Assembly (NCBI GenBank): GCA_017559545.1
Contig: JAFYRK010000046.1
Span: 1 to 41,259 of the forward strand
Direction of reading: 5' to 3'
DNA from: Bacteroidales bacterium
GTDB lineage: Bacteria; Bacteroidota; Bacteroidia; Bacteroidales; UBA932
DNA length: 41,259 nucleotides
The translations under genes and the position numbers were made by a program. Below, in pieces: positions 22,804 to 30,658 of the stretch. How positions within the stretch are numbered: position 1 is the first letter of the stretch; each line of letters opens with the position of its first letter. Under the pieces are notes generated by a model that saw only the letters and a list, made by a program, of their open reading frames with translations, was not told where the DNA came from and searched no databases.

Positions 22804-24236
22804 CAAATAACTCCAGAACCGAGCATTTCAACCGACGTATCCTTGGCACGGGTTATCAGGGAATCCTCTACAGGTGCATACCATACAGCAAACTGACCTG
22901 GTGTTATGCCTCTTTGAGGAGTATCAAAAAGGATATACAGACCGTTTTCACGCATGATCAAGGTAGCATCCTGAAGCGGCTGGCGGTAGCGGATGCGGAC
23001 GCGGTAGCGGCGGATTTCACCAACTGCCATACGCAGGTCTTCACGGATCCAGTGAATCTCAGAAGGATCCACTCTCAGACAGCTGCGCGACAATCCTTTG
23101 TGGGTATGGCCCTCGCCTACATATATTATATTAGAAGGGATATCTGTCTCGATAACGAACAGTGAGTCCTTGTGACCTCCCACATTCAAACCCTTTCTCT
23201 GTCCTATCGTATAGAACTGAGCGCCATCGTGCTTGCCTACGATCTTTCCGAATGGGTTTTCCTTATAACGGGTCTTCTTGATATGCTTTCTGCCACTGCG
23301 GTATGTCTCTGTCTGGAATGCGATATCATACGTTATCGGCTGAGATAGTTTCATAAGGTCGGCGTCTGAAAGGCCTGCAACCTTGTCCATATCAAACGGA
23401 CACTCCCCTTCCACTACTGGAACAGCCTTGTCTTCAGATACATAATCTGTAATCATCTTGACATCCGAAGCACCTTCCTTGAGGATAGACTCCAGAGTCG
23501 TCTTTATGAAGTTATACTGCTCATTATCAACATAATATGCATCATACACTTCTACAATATCACCTTCACACGGCTTGAGCTTCTGCTGAAGGAAAGTCGG
23601 AAGATCGACCTTGCCGACAAAGCATATTCCCTGCGAATCCTTCTTATCTGCAGATGGCAGATCAGCCTCATGAGCCAATCTGCGTACTTCCGGCTTCTCT
23701 ATGTTGCCTATCGGAAAAAGCGCCTGCGAGAGCTGCTCCTGGGTCAGCTGACAGAGGAAGTAGCTTTGGTCCTTGTTAGGGTCTGCTCCGGCCAAGATAC
23801 GATGGACAGGGCCGTCTGCACCTTCAAATGTCTCTTTCCTGCAATAATGGCCTGTCGCCACATAGTCCGCGCCTAATTTCTTTGCACATTTAAGGAAGGC
23901 ATCAAACTTTATCTCCCTGTTACACAAGACATCAGGGTTAGGGGTACGGCCTTTCTCATACTCATCGAACATATAGTCCACTACCCTTTTCCTGTACTCG
24001 GCGCTAAGGTCTACAAAATAGAACGGAATACCAATCTTACGGGCGACAAGCTCTGCAACAAAACGGTCTTCCTCCCATTCGCAGTCACCGTGAAGAGTCG
24101 TCGAGGCGTCATGCCAGTTCTGCATGAAAAGAGCAAAGACATCATAGCCTTGCTGCTTCAGCACAAGTGCCGCAACGCTGGAATCCACTCCTCCCGAAAG
24201 ACCTATGCAAACCTTGATATTGCTGTTATCTGCCAT
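22803..24236 (-). CDS. mnmA: tRNA 2-thiouridylase MnmA with an enlarged insertion
   Basis: A 477-residue tRNA-specific 2-thiouridylase. It adenylates U34 of tRNA-Lys, -Glu and -Gln and exchanges oxygen for sulfur. Seen: PP-loop SGGVDSS (residues 14-20), catalytic Cys105 (in NPDVLCNREIKF), Cys205 (SQGICFVG), and the C-terminal GQRKGL and TPGQFAVWY beta-barrel motifs. Typical MnmA is about 360-390 residues; here about 100 extra residues (about 227-328) lie between the EGDIVEV segment and GKIVGKHDGAQFYTIGQRKG. The insert is rich in Asp, Lys and Tyr and resembles no domain I know. A longer MnmA may be normal in some Bacteroidales, but this is large. The gene is divergent from cdd. Confidence 0.93.
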   Translation of the reverse strand: MADNSNIKVCIGLSGGVDSSVAALVLKQQGYDVFALFMQNWHDASTTLHGDCEWEEDRFVAELVARKIGIPFYFVDLSAEYRKRVVDYMFDEYEKGRTPNPDVLCNREIKFDAFLKCAKKLGADYVATGHYCRKETFEGADGPVHRILAGADPNKDQSYFLCQLTQEQLSQALFPIGNIEKPEVRRLAHEADLPSADKKDSQGICFVGKVDLPTFLQQKLKPCEGDIVEVYDAYYVDNEQYNFIKTTLESILKEGASDVKMITDYVSEDKAVPVVEGECPFDMDKVAGLSDADLMKLSQPITYDIAFQTETYRSGRKHIKKTRYKENPFGKIVGKHDGAQFYTIGQRKGLNVGGHKDSLFVIETDIPSNIIYVGEGHTHKGLSRSCLRVDPSEIHWIREDLRMAVGEIRRYRVRIRYRQPLQDATLIMRENGLYILFDTPQRGITPGQFAVWYAPVEDSLITRAKDTSVEMLGSGVI

Positions 24237-24264
24237 AAAACAGGTATTTTTAAATAAAAAGCAT

Positions 24265-24272
24265 TATATTTG
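24265..24272 (+). promoter_or_regulatory. -7 element of the cdd promoter
   Basis: TATATTTG matches TAnnTTTG; no TTTG at -33. Predicted leader about 30 nt to the cdd ATG. Confidence 0.5.
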
Positions 24273-24281
24273 TAAACTGTG

Positions 24282-24313
24282 CAAAGATAACGTAAATAAG
24301 CAGTTATGACAAG
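24282..24313 (-). promoter_or_regulatory. Promoter of mnmA, overlapping the cdd start
   Basis: On the minus strand CTTG (24310-24313), 20 nt, TATCTTTG (24282-24289). The -33 element falls inside the first codons of cdd, so the two divergent promoters overlap the same 50 bp and could compete. Predicted mnmA leader about 42 nt. Confidence 0.55.
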
Positions 24314-24779
24314 TAAAGAGATAAAAATCGCTTATAAGGAATATGACGGCCTGGAAGAGCTTGAGCAGAAGGATAGAGAACTTGCTCAGTCAGCCATTGA
24401 TGCTACCGCCCAGGCTTATGCACCATATTCCAAGTTCAATGTAGGAGCTGCAGTCCTTTTTCAGGACGGTGAAATCATTAAGGGAGCAAATCAGGAAAAT
24501 GCAGCATACCCATCAGGTCTGTGCGCTGAAAGGACAGCGCTTTTCTACGCCAGCGCAAGCAGACCAGATAAGGCGATGACAGCAATTGCAATTGCGGCAA
24601 GCCAGAATGGCGAATTGCTCGAGACTCCTGTAACCCCATGTGGAGCATGCAGACAGGTAATGGCACAGTACCAGCTCAAGAGCAAACTCCCAATGCAGGT
24701 ACTTCTTGTCGGAGCACATAAGATATGGAAATTCGAGAAGATAGACGACCTTCTGCCTTTTATTTTCGACAGTATCTAA
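24306..24779 (+). CDS. cdd: Cytidine deaminase
   Basis: A 157-residue homotetrameric-type cytidine/deoxycytidine deaminase, which converts cytidine to uridine in pyrimidine salvage. The zinc site is complete: CAERTAL (Cys and catalytic Glu) and PCGACRQ, with AYAPYSKFNVGAAV as the family N-terminal signature. There is an N-terminal extension of about 35 residues (MTSKEIKIAYKEYDGLEELEQKDRE) before the core, normal for Bacteroidales. Located before the SRP RNA gene on the same strand. Confidence 0.96.
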   Translation: MTSKEIKIAYKEYDGLEELEQKDRELAQSAIDATAQAYAPYSKFNVGAAVLFQDGEIIKGANQENAAYPSGLCAERTALFYASASRPDKAMTAIAIAASQNGELLETPVTPCGACRQVMAQYQLKSKLPMQVLLVGAHKIWKFEKIDDLLPFIFDSI

Positions 24780-24787
24780 ACAATAAT

Positions 24788-24818
24788 TTTGTCAGATTAT
24801 AAAATTTGACTAATTTTG
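24788..24818 (+). promoter_or_regulatory. Promoter of the SRP RNA gene
   Basis: TTTG (24788-24791), exactly 19 nt, TAATTTTG (24811-24818): both elements perfect. It predicts a transcript beginning near 24822. Confidence 0.85.
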
Positions 24819-24821
24819 CAG

Positions 24822-24927
24822 CTGGGTAAGTCTTACACGACCAGCTCCCTCCAAACTCCCCCAGGACTTGACCGTAGCAAGGGTAGGAGGTCGTAGCGGT
24901 GCGATGTAATCAGCTTACCCTTTTTTT
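24822..24927 (+). ncRNA. ffs: Signal recognition particle RNA (bacterial small type)
   Basis: About 100 nt. The ends pair (GGGTAAG at 24824-24830 with CTTACCC at 24914-24920), the inner helix follows (TTACA with TGTAA), and the middle carries the conserved domain IV signature CCCCCAGGACTTGACC then TAGCAAGGGTAGG, with the symmetric internal loop of SRP RNA. T7 after 24920 gives an intrinsic terminator. The assignment rests on this core, on a perfect promoter and on the terminal helix. The RNA partners Ffh in co-translational membrane targeting. Confidence 0.9.
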
Positions 24928-24951
24928 GTGCCAATACATAACTCTTAAAAT

Positions 24952-26532
24952 ATGAAGAATTTCTTATACCTCCTTATTGCTGCGGCGATGGTCATCGCCT
25001 GTGGCGAGATCGACATATTCCCCGATACAGGCGGGGACAACACTGGACAGGGCAACACAGAGCAGACGCCAGGAAACAATGAGGACAACACGGACCCGGA
25101 AAACCCCGGTAACTCTGATACTCCTGAGAATCCAGGCAACGAAACACCGGACAACCCTGGCGACCAGACACCAGATGACCCGGTTACCCCGTCTCCAACT
25201 TGGAACTATGCACCCGTGACCACAGCAACGATCGGACACAACGGTCTTTCATACATATGGGATGAGAACGTGATGCCTGAGATCACAATCAAGGTTTCAG
25301 TCGATGAGTGGAACAGACTTCTCGGACTATACGACCAGAACAACAATACAAAGGAGTACATCTATTGCGACATTACATACAAGAAGGGTTCTAAGACCCA
25401 TAATGTCGAGGACGCCGGACTCAGACTCCGCGGAAACACATCACGTCGCAGACCTGAAGCGTATCATGGAGACGGAAAGCATGTGCAGAACGGTGCAGAC
25501 TGGCAGCACTGCCACTTCGGCATCAACCTCAGAAAGCATGTGAAGGACAGTGACCATGAGATCCAGGGCATCAGAAAGTTCAACCTGAAGTGGTTCAAGG
25601 ATGACCCATGCTACGTCCGTGAGGTATTCTGTTACGACCTTTTCCGCCGTGCAGGTATCTGGACAGCAGCTTTTGACGTGTATTGCCGTCTTTGGATACA
25701 CGTAGAGGGAGATTCAAAACCGGCATACTATGGTGTATATGAGATGATCGAGCCATATGACAACAAATACCTTGAAAAGAGAGAGAATTGGTTCGGCAGC
25801 GCTGATGGAAACCTCTGGAAATGCAGTTATGACTCGCATGGACCTGCTGACCTGCGAAATGCGAATGCCAACATGGCCCAGGATAATAACAAGGACGACT
25901 TCACATATGAACTCAAGGAAACTGGCAAAGACTTCACTACTGCCAAGGAACAGCTCCAGGACTTTATCTTAAAGGTAAATGGCAAAGGAGATGAGAGTTT
26001 CTACAAGTGGATCAAGGAAGTATGCGACGTAGAGCTTCTCATGAGAACATATGCTGTGAACGTAGCCGTCGGTATGTGGGACGACATGTGGAACAACGGT
26101 AATAACTATTACCTGTATTTCAACACCACAGACAAATATGATTATAAGGTATTCATGCTTCCTTATGACTACGACAACTCGCTCGGAACATCAAACACAT
26201 ATGACCCTGCCAAGCAGGATCCTTATAACTGGGGAGAAAGAGGCATCCTTATTGAGAGGATGATGAAATTTGAAGAATTCAGAAACATCTACCGAGACGA
26301 GCTCAAGAGACTTGTGAATCCGGCCAACGGCCTGATGGACCAGGCGACAGCAACTCAGCGAATCTTGGACTGGCAGGCAAGAATCCAGAACTATATCACC
26401 AACGACACCGGCGAGGATATGGAAATAAAGGACAGACCTGCAAGTTGGGGCAGAGTCGGAGACTACAGACTGATGTCAACAAATAACAACTACTTCACCG
26501 TCAAGGCACAAACAATCAACAATCTCATATAA
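24952..26532 (+). CDS. CotH-kinase-domain lipoprotein
   Basis: A 526-residue lipoprotein. Signal MKNFLYLLIAAAMVIACG with lipobox IAC. Residues about 25-80 are a low-complexity Asn/Pro/Glu/Asp linker (repeats of DNPGD, PENPGN). The rest is a CotH-type protein-kinase-like fold: GLRLRGNTSRRRP, FNLKWFKDDPCYVREVFCYD, YGVYEMIEPYDNKYLEKR and MLPYDYDNSLGTSN, whose Asp-Tyr-Asp matches the metal-binding motif of CotH kinases. CotH phosphorylates spore-coat proteins in Bacillus; the substrate in Bacteroidota is unknown. The gene starts about 25 nt after the SRP terminator; no clear promoter is seen, so read-through is possible. It converges on the M64 peptidase gene. Confidence 0.88.
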   Translation: MKNFLYLLIAAAMVIACGEIDIFPDTGGDNTGQGNTEQTPGNNEDNTDPENPGNSDTPENPGNETPDNPGDQTPDDPVTPSPTWNYAPVTTATIGHNGLSYIWDENVMPEITIKVSVDEWNRLLGLYDQNNNTKEYIYCDITYKKGSKTHNVEDAGLRLRGNTSRRRPEAYHGDGKHVQNGADWQHCHFGINLRKHVKDSDHEIQGIRKFNLKWFKDDPCYVREVFCYDLFRRAGIWTAAFDVYCRLWIHVEGDSKPAYYGVYEMIEPYDNKYLEKRENWFGSADGNLWKCSYDSHGPADLRNANANMAQDNNKDDFTYELKETGKDFTTAKEQLQDFILKVNGKGDESFYKWIKEVCDVELLMRTYAVNVAVGMWDDMWNNGNNYYLYFNTTDKYDYKVFMLPYDYDNSLGTSNTYDPAKQDPYNWGERGILIERMMKFEEFRNIYRDELKRLVNPANGLMDQATATQRILDWQARIQNYITNDTGEDMEIKDRPASWGRVGDYRLMSTNNNYFTVKAQTINNLI

Positions 26533-26562
26533 ATCTTACCTGAGCCATAAATTCAGAAACAG

Positions 26563-27780
26563 TTATAGTTTGTCTGAATAGAATTCAATGATACGGCCGA
26601 GGGCTCTCTGACACACAGGGCAGAAGTTCTCGGCTTTATTTGTGTGCATACGGCAGTCCTTTGCAGGTCTATATACACCCTTCGACTGATACCCTGCACC
26701 TTCGAGGAGTTCCGCTTCGCCTGCGTCGAGCATATCCTTCCATTTGGAACCAAAGTCCGCAAGAGTGGTGATGTTCTGTTCCCATGGTTCCGTACCAGAA
26801 TAATAGTATTCCACATACTGGTCATCATAGTAATACTCATCGGCAAGACCGGCGAAACTATGGCCGAATTCATGGACCACTACCGGCTTGAAAGCTGGAT
26901 GGTGGGCAGTTGTCAACGTATATGAATTATAAATTCCTCCACCACCGTAAGTATCTGTGTTTGCGAGAATTACAATATGTTCATATGGCACCCCACAGAG
27001 CTTGTCGTGCATATTTTTCAGACGAAGCGTCGTCAGATAACGATCCATGTAGAAGGTATTGAAATGGGCCTTGAGAGCAGTATTCTTCCACTCCCCTTCT
27101 CCCGGTACGCTGACGCCGCTGTCCTGTGATTCCAGAGCTACCGCAACGAAGTTGAACTTGTCCTTATACTGACTAAAAGGCTCATGCTTCAGGATGGCCT
27201 CCATAGCCGTCTGTGCGTCCGCATAGAACATCTCCATCTCCTCAGCCCTATAGCCTTCCGCAACGATCGCCACATCGATCTTCTCTTCAGGCACACCGCT
27301 CTTCAAAAGATATCTATGCTCCGGAGCCTCAGGTTTGAGCTGACGGATCATGATATCTGACGGATCCACAACATGGTTCATAGATCCCGCTATGTTTCCG
27401 AAGAAATCATAGAGATGCACATTCACTTTCGCCTTGCTCCGTGGCATCGGAAGCAGGAATACATTCTCGAACGACTTACGCATCTTGGTTGCCTCCTCAG
27501 TTGTCTGCCACTCCTGAAAGAGCGTAGAGAAGGACATTCTATATAGCGTATCACCGGTCTGAAGATCCGTCATACAGATCTGACCGTTGCCCCTGACAGG
27601 AACATCTTTCAGATTGACCCTGCGGCCTGCCCAACCGTCAAACCGCGACATCTCGTCAAGAGAAATCTCAACTGACTTATCTGTACCTGAAAATATATAG
27701 TCCACTCTCAGTGTCTGCTCCTGTGCCTTAAGGCATATAGCAGACATGATCATAAAAAACGCTAAAATAATGCGACGCAT
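26563..27780 (-). CDS. Secreted M64-family metallopeptidase
   Basis: A 405-residue secreted protein. Signal peptide MRRIILAFFMIMSAICLKAQ (no lipobox, SPase I type). The peptidase region contains IDVAIVAEGYRAEEMEMFYAD, then HEFGHSFAGLADEY at residues 303-316: two zinc His, catalytic Glu and a downstream Asp, typical of M64 (IgA-peptidase type). Upstream 140 residues are a beta-rich N-terminal domain of the kind seen in Bacteroidales M64. Whether it cleaves IgA is unknown; the type member is an IgA protease. It ends 30 nt from the convergent CotH gene. Start ATG 27778-27780. Confidence 0.9.
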   Translation of the reverse strand: MRRIILAFFMIMSAICLKAQEQTLRVDYIFSGTDKSVEISLDEMSRFDGWAGRRVNLKDVPVRGNGQICMTDLQTGDTLYRMSFSTLFQEWQTTEEATKMRKSFENVFLLPMPRSKAKVNVHLYDFFGNIAGSMNHVVDPSDIMIRQLKPEAPEHRYLLKSGVPEEKIDVAIVAEGYRAEEMEMFYADAQTAMEAILKHEPFSQYKDKFNFVAVALESQDSGVSVPGEGEWKNTALKAHFNTFYMDRYLTTLRLKNMHDKLCGVPYEHIVILANTDTYGGGGIYNSYTLTTAHHPAFKPVVVHEFGHSFAGLADEYYYDDQYVEYYYSGTEPWEQNITTLADFGSKWKDMLDAGEAELLEGAGYQSKGVYRPAKDCRMHTNKAENFCPVCQRALGRIIEFYSDKL

Positions 27781-27810
27781 AATAATCTACAAATCAGCGA
27801 TTTACTGAAA

Positions 27811-27838
27811 CTCCTTGCCGCCAAAGGGGAGCAAGGAG
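27811..27838 (-). terminator. Probable terminator between the FAD dehydrogenase and M64 genes
   Basis: CTCCTTGC (27811-27818) and GCAAGGAG (27831-27838) form an 8-bp stem with a 12-nt loop. On the minus strand it is followed by TTTCAGT, a weak T tract; on the plus strand by ATTTTAT. It lies between two minus-strand genes. Confidence 0.55.
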
Positions 27839-27876
27839 ATTTTATAATATATTGTGTATCAATATGTTGTTCAACA

Positions 27877-29409
27877 CTAAATTTTGGCAGCGCAGTTGAT
27901 GCCGTCGAGGGCTGAGGATACGATGCCTCCGGCATAGCCGGCGCCCTCTCCGCATGGGTAGAGGCCTGCCACCTGGACGTGCTCAAGAGTCTCGGGATCA
28001 CGAGGAATGCGGACAGGCGATGATGTACGGGACTCTACGCCAAGAAGAAGGGCTTCATTGGTGTAGTAACCATGCATCTTCTTGTTGCCGATCTCCGGAA
28101 ATGCATATTTGAGTCTGAGCGAGACGTGCTCCGGAAGGAGTTCATGCAAGGGCGCATTCTCAGCTCCTGGATGGTATGATGTCTTAGGAAGATTCGCAGA
28201 CGGGATTCTGCGGCAGAAATCCATCATTCGCTGCGCAGGAGCCTTGAGTGATCCTGTGTACTCGAACATCTTCTTTTCGATGTCCTGCTGGAATCTCAAA
28301 AGAGCGAGCGCGCCATACTGAGCATATTCAGGGAAGTCTTCAGGCTCAATCTGAACTACTACTCCTGAGTTTGCCCACTTGGAGTTACGCTGAGAGTTCG
28401 ACATACCGTTGAGAACCAGCTCTCCAGAGGCTGTCGCAGCCGGAACCAGGACACCTCCCGGGCACATGCAGAAGGAGAAGACTCCCCTATCAAGTACTTG
28501 AGTCACAAATGAATACTCTGCAGTAGGCATGTATGGCTGATACTTTCCGTGGTACTGGATCTTATTGATCAGAGACTGAGGGTGCTCGACGCGAACTCCG
28601 AGAGCAAAACCCTTTGCCTGGAGTTCCCAGCCCTTGCGGTCGAACATTTCATAGATGTCACGGGCTGAGTGGCCGGTAGCAAGAATCACTTTGCGGGATG
28701 TGTATACAGTAGAGCTGACTTCAACGTCAAACTGACCGTCACCACGCTTTACAATATCAGTCACACGAGAGTCGAAATGATATTCACCACCATGCTCTAT
28801 AATGCACTTGCGGATATTTTCTACGACGATCGGGAGTTTGTCGCTACCGATATGAGGATGGGCATCTATCAGAATTGAAGGGTCTGCACCGAAGAGCACA
28901 AGCTGATGGAGCACTTCGCGGATGTCTCCCCTCTTTGAAGAACGTGTATATAGCTTTCCGTCCGAGAATGTACCTGCCCCACCCTCGCCGAAACAGAAGT
29001 TTGAATCAGGGTTCACGACACCTTCCGTCGACAGCTTTGCCATATCAAACTTACGGGCGTGCACGTCTTTTCCTCTCTCCAGGATGATCGGCTTGAAGCC
29101 ACGCATGAGGAGTTTCAAGGCGGCAAACATGCCGGCAGGGCCAGCTCCGATAATAATCACAGGCTCTGCTGAGGACACATCCTTATAGTCCTCCAGAGTA
29201 TATTCGGTAAGCGCTTCGTCAGGTTTGCACACCTCAATACGGTAACGATAAAGAATATCATTACGAGCATCGATTGAACGACGCACGATACGATATTTGA
29301 GCTGTGACTTCATCTTCGGCGAAACACCGAGAGCTTTCACTGCTGCTGTCTGGATTTCGTCTGCTGTGAGTTCTTTACCTAATTTACATGTTACTTCTAT
29401 CTCTTTCAT
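27877..29409 (-). CDS. FAD-dependent dehydrogenase (COG2509-type)
   Basis: A 510-residue flavoprotein. An N-terminal domain of about 85 residues (MKEIEVTCKLGKELTADE..., ending in IVRRSIDARNDILYRYRIEV) precedes VIIIGAGPAGMFAALKLLMRGF, a Rossmann FAD site, then FCFGEGGAGTFSDGKLYTR and the C-terminal AGLYPCGEGAGYAGGIVSSALDG. This is the architecture of uncharacterised FAD-dependent dehydrogenases; the reaction is unknown. Start ATG 29407-29409. An upstream extension into RHCEERSDVAI is a translation of the adjacent family A repeat, a common misannotation, and is rejected. It shares direction with tsaD. Confidence 0.9.
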   Translation of the reverse strand: MKEIEVTCKLGKELTADEIQTAAVKALGVSPKMKSQLKYRIVRRSIDARNDILYRYRIEVCKPDEALTEYTLEDYKDVSSAEPVIIIGAGPAGMFAALKLLMRGFKPIILERGKDVHARKFDMAKLSTEGVVNPDSNFCFGEGGAGTFSDGKLYTRSSKRGDIREVLHQLVLFGADPSILIDAHPHIGSDKLPIVVENIRKCIIEHGGEYHFDSRVTDIVKRGDGQFDVEVSSTVYTSRKVILATGHSARDIYEMFDRKGWELQAKGFALGVRVEHPQSLINKIQYHGKYQPYMPTAEYSFVTQVLDRGVFSFCMCPGGVLVPAATASGELVLNGMSNSQRNSKWANSGVVVQIEPEDFPEYAQYGALALLRFQQDIEKKMFEYTGSLKAPAQRMMDFCRRIPSANLPKTSYHPGAENAPLHELLPEHVSLRLKYAFPEIGNKKMHGYYTNEALLLGVESRTSSPVRIPRDPETLEHVQVAGLYPCGEGAGYAGGIVSSALDGINCAAKI

Positions 29410-29421
29410 AATTCTCATTTT

Positions 29422-29512
29422 AAAGATTGCCACGTCACTTCGTTCCTCGCAATGACGTGGATCACTCGTTCCTCGCAATGACGTGGATCACTCGTTCTTC
29501 GCAATGACGTGG
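29422..29512 (+). repeat. Family A repeat copy 4 expanded into a 26-bp tandem array
   Basis: A full copy (29422-29460, AAAGATTGCCACG... to ...CGCAATGACGTGG) is followed by two further 26-bp units (29461-29486 and 29487-29512) that each end in CGCAATGACGTGG; the units differ at one base. So the right half of the repeat is present three times in a row. It occupies the spacer between the FAD dehydrogenase and tsaD. Confidence 0.88.
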
Positions 29513-29535
29513 AAATCACTTTTCAAAAGCGAAGT

Positions 29536-30558
29536 TTAAAATTCTGCAAGACGGCTTACCGGAGCAACGTCAAGAGATGCGCGTTCACCGTTCTGATAAT
29601 GGAACCATCCGGCTATTGCAATCATAGCCGCATTGTCGGTAGTGAACTTGAATTCAGGAAGGAAAGTTGTCCAGCCCCTCTTGCGTCCCTCCTCTTCGAT
29701 ACGGGCACGCAGACCGCTATTCGCAGAGACACCTCCTCCTATCGTAATCTGCTTGATACCAGTATGTTTCGCGGCCTTGATAAGTTTATCCATCAATATG
29801 TCTATCAATGTTTTCTGGAAGCTGGCGCATATGTCTGCCTTGTTCTTCTCCATGAACTCCGGATCCTCTGCCATATGGTCACGAACGAAGTACAGGAGCG
29901 ACGTCTTGATACCGCTGAAGCTATAGTCGAAACCCGGGATATGAGGCTTCGAGAACTTATATTTAAGAGGGTCACCCTCCTTTGCAAGTCTGTCCACAAT
30001 CGGACCTCCCGGATAGCCCAATCCCATCATCTTCGAACACTTATCAAATGCCTCTCCAACAGCGTCGTCGATGGTCTGTCCGAGAATTTCATACTCAAGT
30101 GGGCTGTTTACGCGTACTATCTGCGAGTTTCCTCCTGAAACCAGAAGGCACAGATACGGAAACTCCGGCTGTCGGTTTTCGCTGTCGTACTGTTTGATGA
30201 AGTTAGCGAGGATGTGGCCCTGAAGGTGATTGACCTCAACGAGAGGCTTGTCCAGAGACATGGCCAGCCCCTTGGCAAACGAAGTGCCGACAAGGAGCGA
30301 TCCGAGCAGTCCCGGTCCGCGGGTAAAAGCTATTGCAGTAATGTCCTCCGGCTTGATGCCTGCACGCGTAATCGCCTCACTCACAACAGGTACAATATTT
30401 ACCTGATGGGCTCTTGAAGCCAGTTCCGGTATCACTCCGCCATAGGCCTTATGCACATCCTGGCTGGCGAGCACATTTGACAACAGGTAGCCGTCTTTTA
30501 TGACTGCCGCCGAGGTGTCATCACATGATGATTCTATTCCTAGTATAATTTCTGCCAT
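29536..30558 (-). CDS. tsaD: tRNA N6-adenosine threonylcarbamoyltransferase
   Basis: A 340-residue TsaD/Kae1 family protein that transfers threonylcarbamoyl to A37 of ANN-decoding tRNAs. The N-terminal ASKHA fold starts MAEIILGIESSCDDTSAAVI; HLQGH (metal-binding His pair) and the FTRGPGLLGSLLVG segment are present, and the C-terminal TIGGGVSANSGLRARI and FTTDNAAMIAIAG are family-typical. Length is normal. I chose ATG 30556-30558; the upstream TTG is not credible. Divergent from tamB, an arrangement I recall from other Bacteroidota. Promoter: TATTTTTG at 30592-30599 on the minus strand, leader about 30 nt. Confidence 0.95.
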   Translation of the reverse strand: MAEIILGIESSCDDTSAAVIKDGYLLSNVLASQDVHKAYGGVIPELASRAHQVNIVPVVSEAITRAGIKPEDITAIAFTRGPGLLGSLLVGTSFAKGLAMSLDKPLVEVNHLQGHILANFIKQYDSENRQPEFPYLCLLVSGGNSQIVRVNSPLEYEILGQTIDDAVGEAFDKCSKMMGLGYPGGPIVDRLAKEGDPLKYKFSKPHIPGFDYSFSGIKTSLLYFVRDHMAEDPEFMEKNKADICASFQKTLIDILMDKLIKAAKHTGIKQITIGGGVSANSGLRARIEEEGRKRGWTTFLPEFKFTTDNAAMIAIAGWFHYQNGERASLDVAPVSRLAEF

Positions 30559-30590
30559 AGTGGTATATAATATGCTTTGCATATCCGTCG

Positions 30591-30631
30591 GCAAAAATAC
30601 GGATTTTATCCGATATTTTTACTATTTTTGC
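30591..30631. promoter_or_regulatory. Divergent tsaD/tamB promoter palindrome
   Basis: GCAAAAATA (30591-30599) and TATTTTTGC (30623-30631) are perfect inverted repeats that are also the -7 elements (TATTTTTG) of the minus-strand tsaD and plus-strand tamB promoters. Between them CGGAT/ATCCG (30600-30604, 30608-30612) forms a further 5-bp hairpin. Neither promoter has a clear -33 TTTG. Confidence 0.6.
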
Positions 30632-30658
30632 AAGTTGGACGATTAAAACGTTAAGACT

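Noticed and set aside
24822..24927. Riboswitch or attenuator upstream of the CotH gene
   Set aside because: The domain IV core and terminal helix identify this as SRP RNA with its own promoter and terminator.
27877..29478. N-terminal extension of the FAD dehydrogenase through RHCEERSDVAI
   Set aside because: The extension is a translation of the family A repeat; the conserved protein starts at ATG 29407-29409.
29461..29512. Possible short CRISPR array
   Set aside because: Units are directly adjacent with no spacers, derive from a known palindrome, and no cas genes are present.
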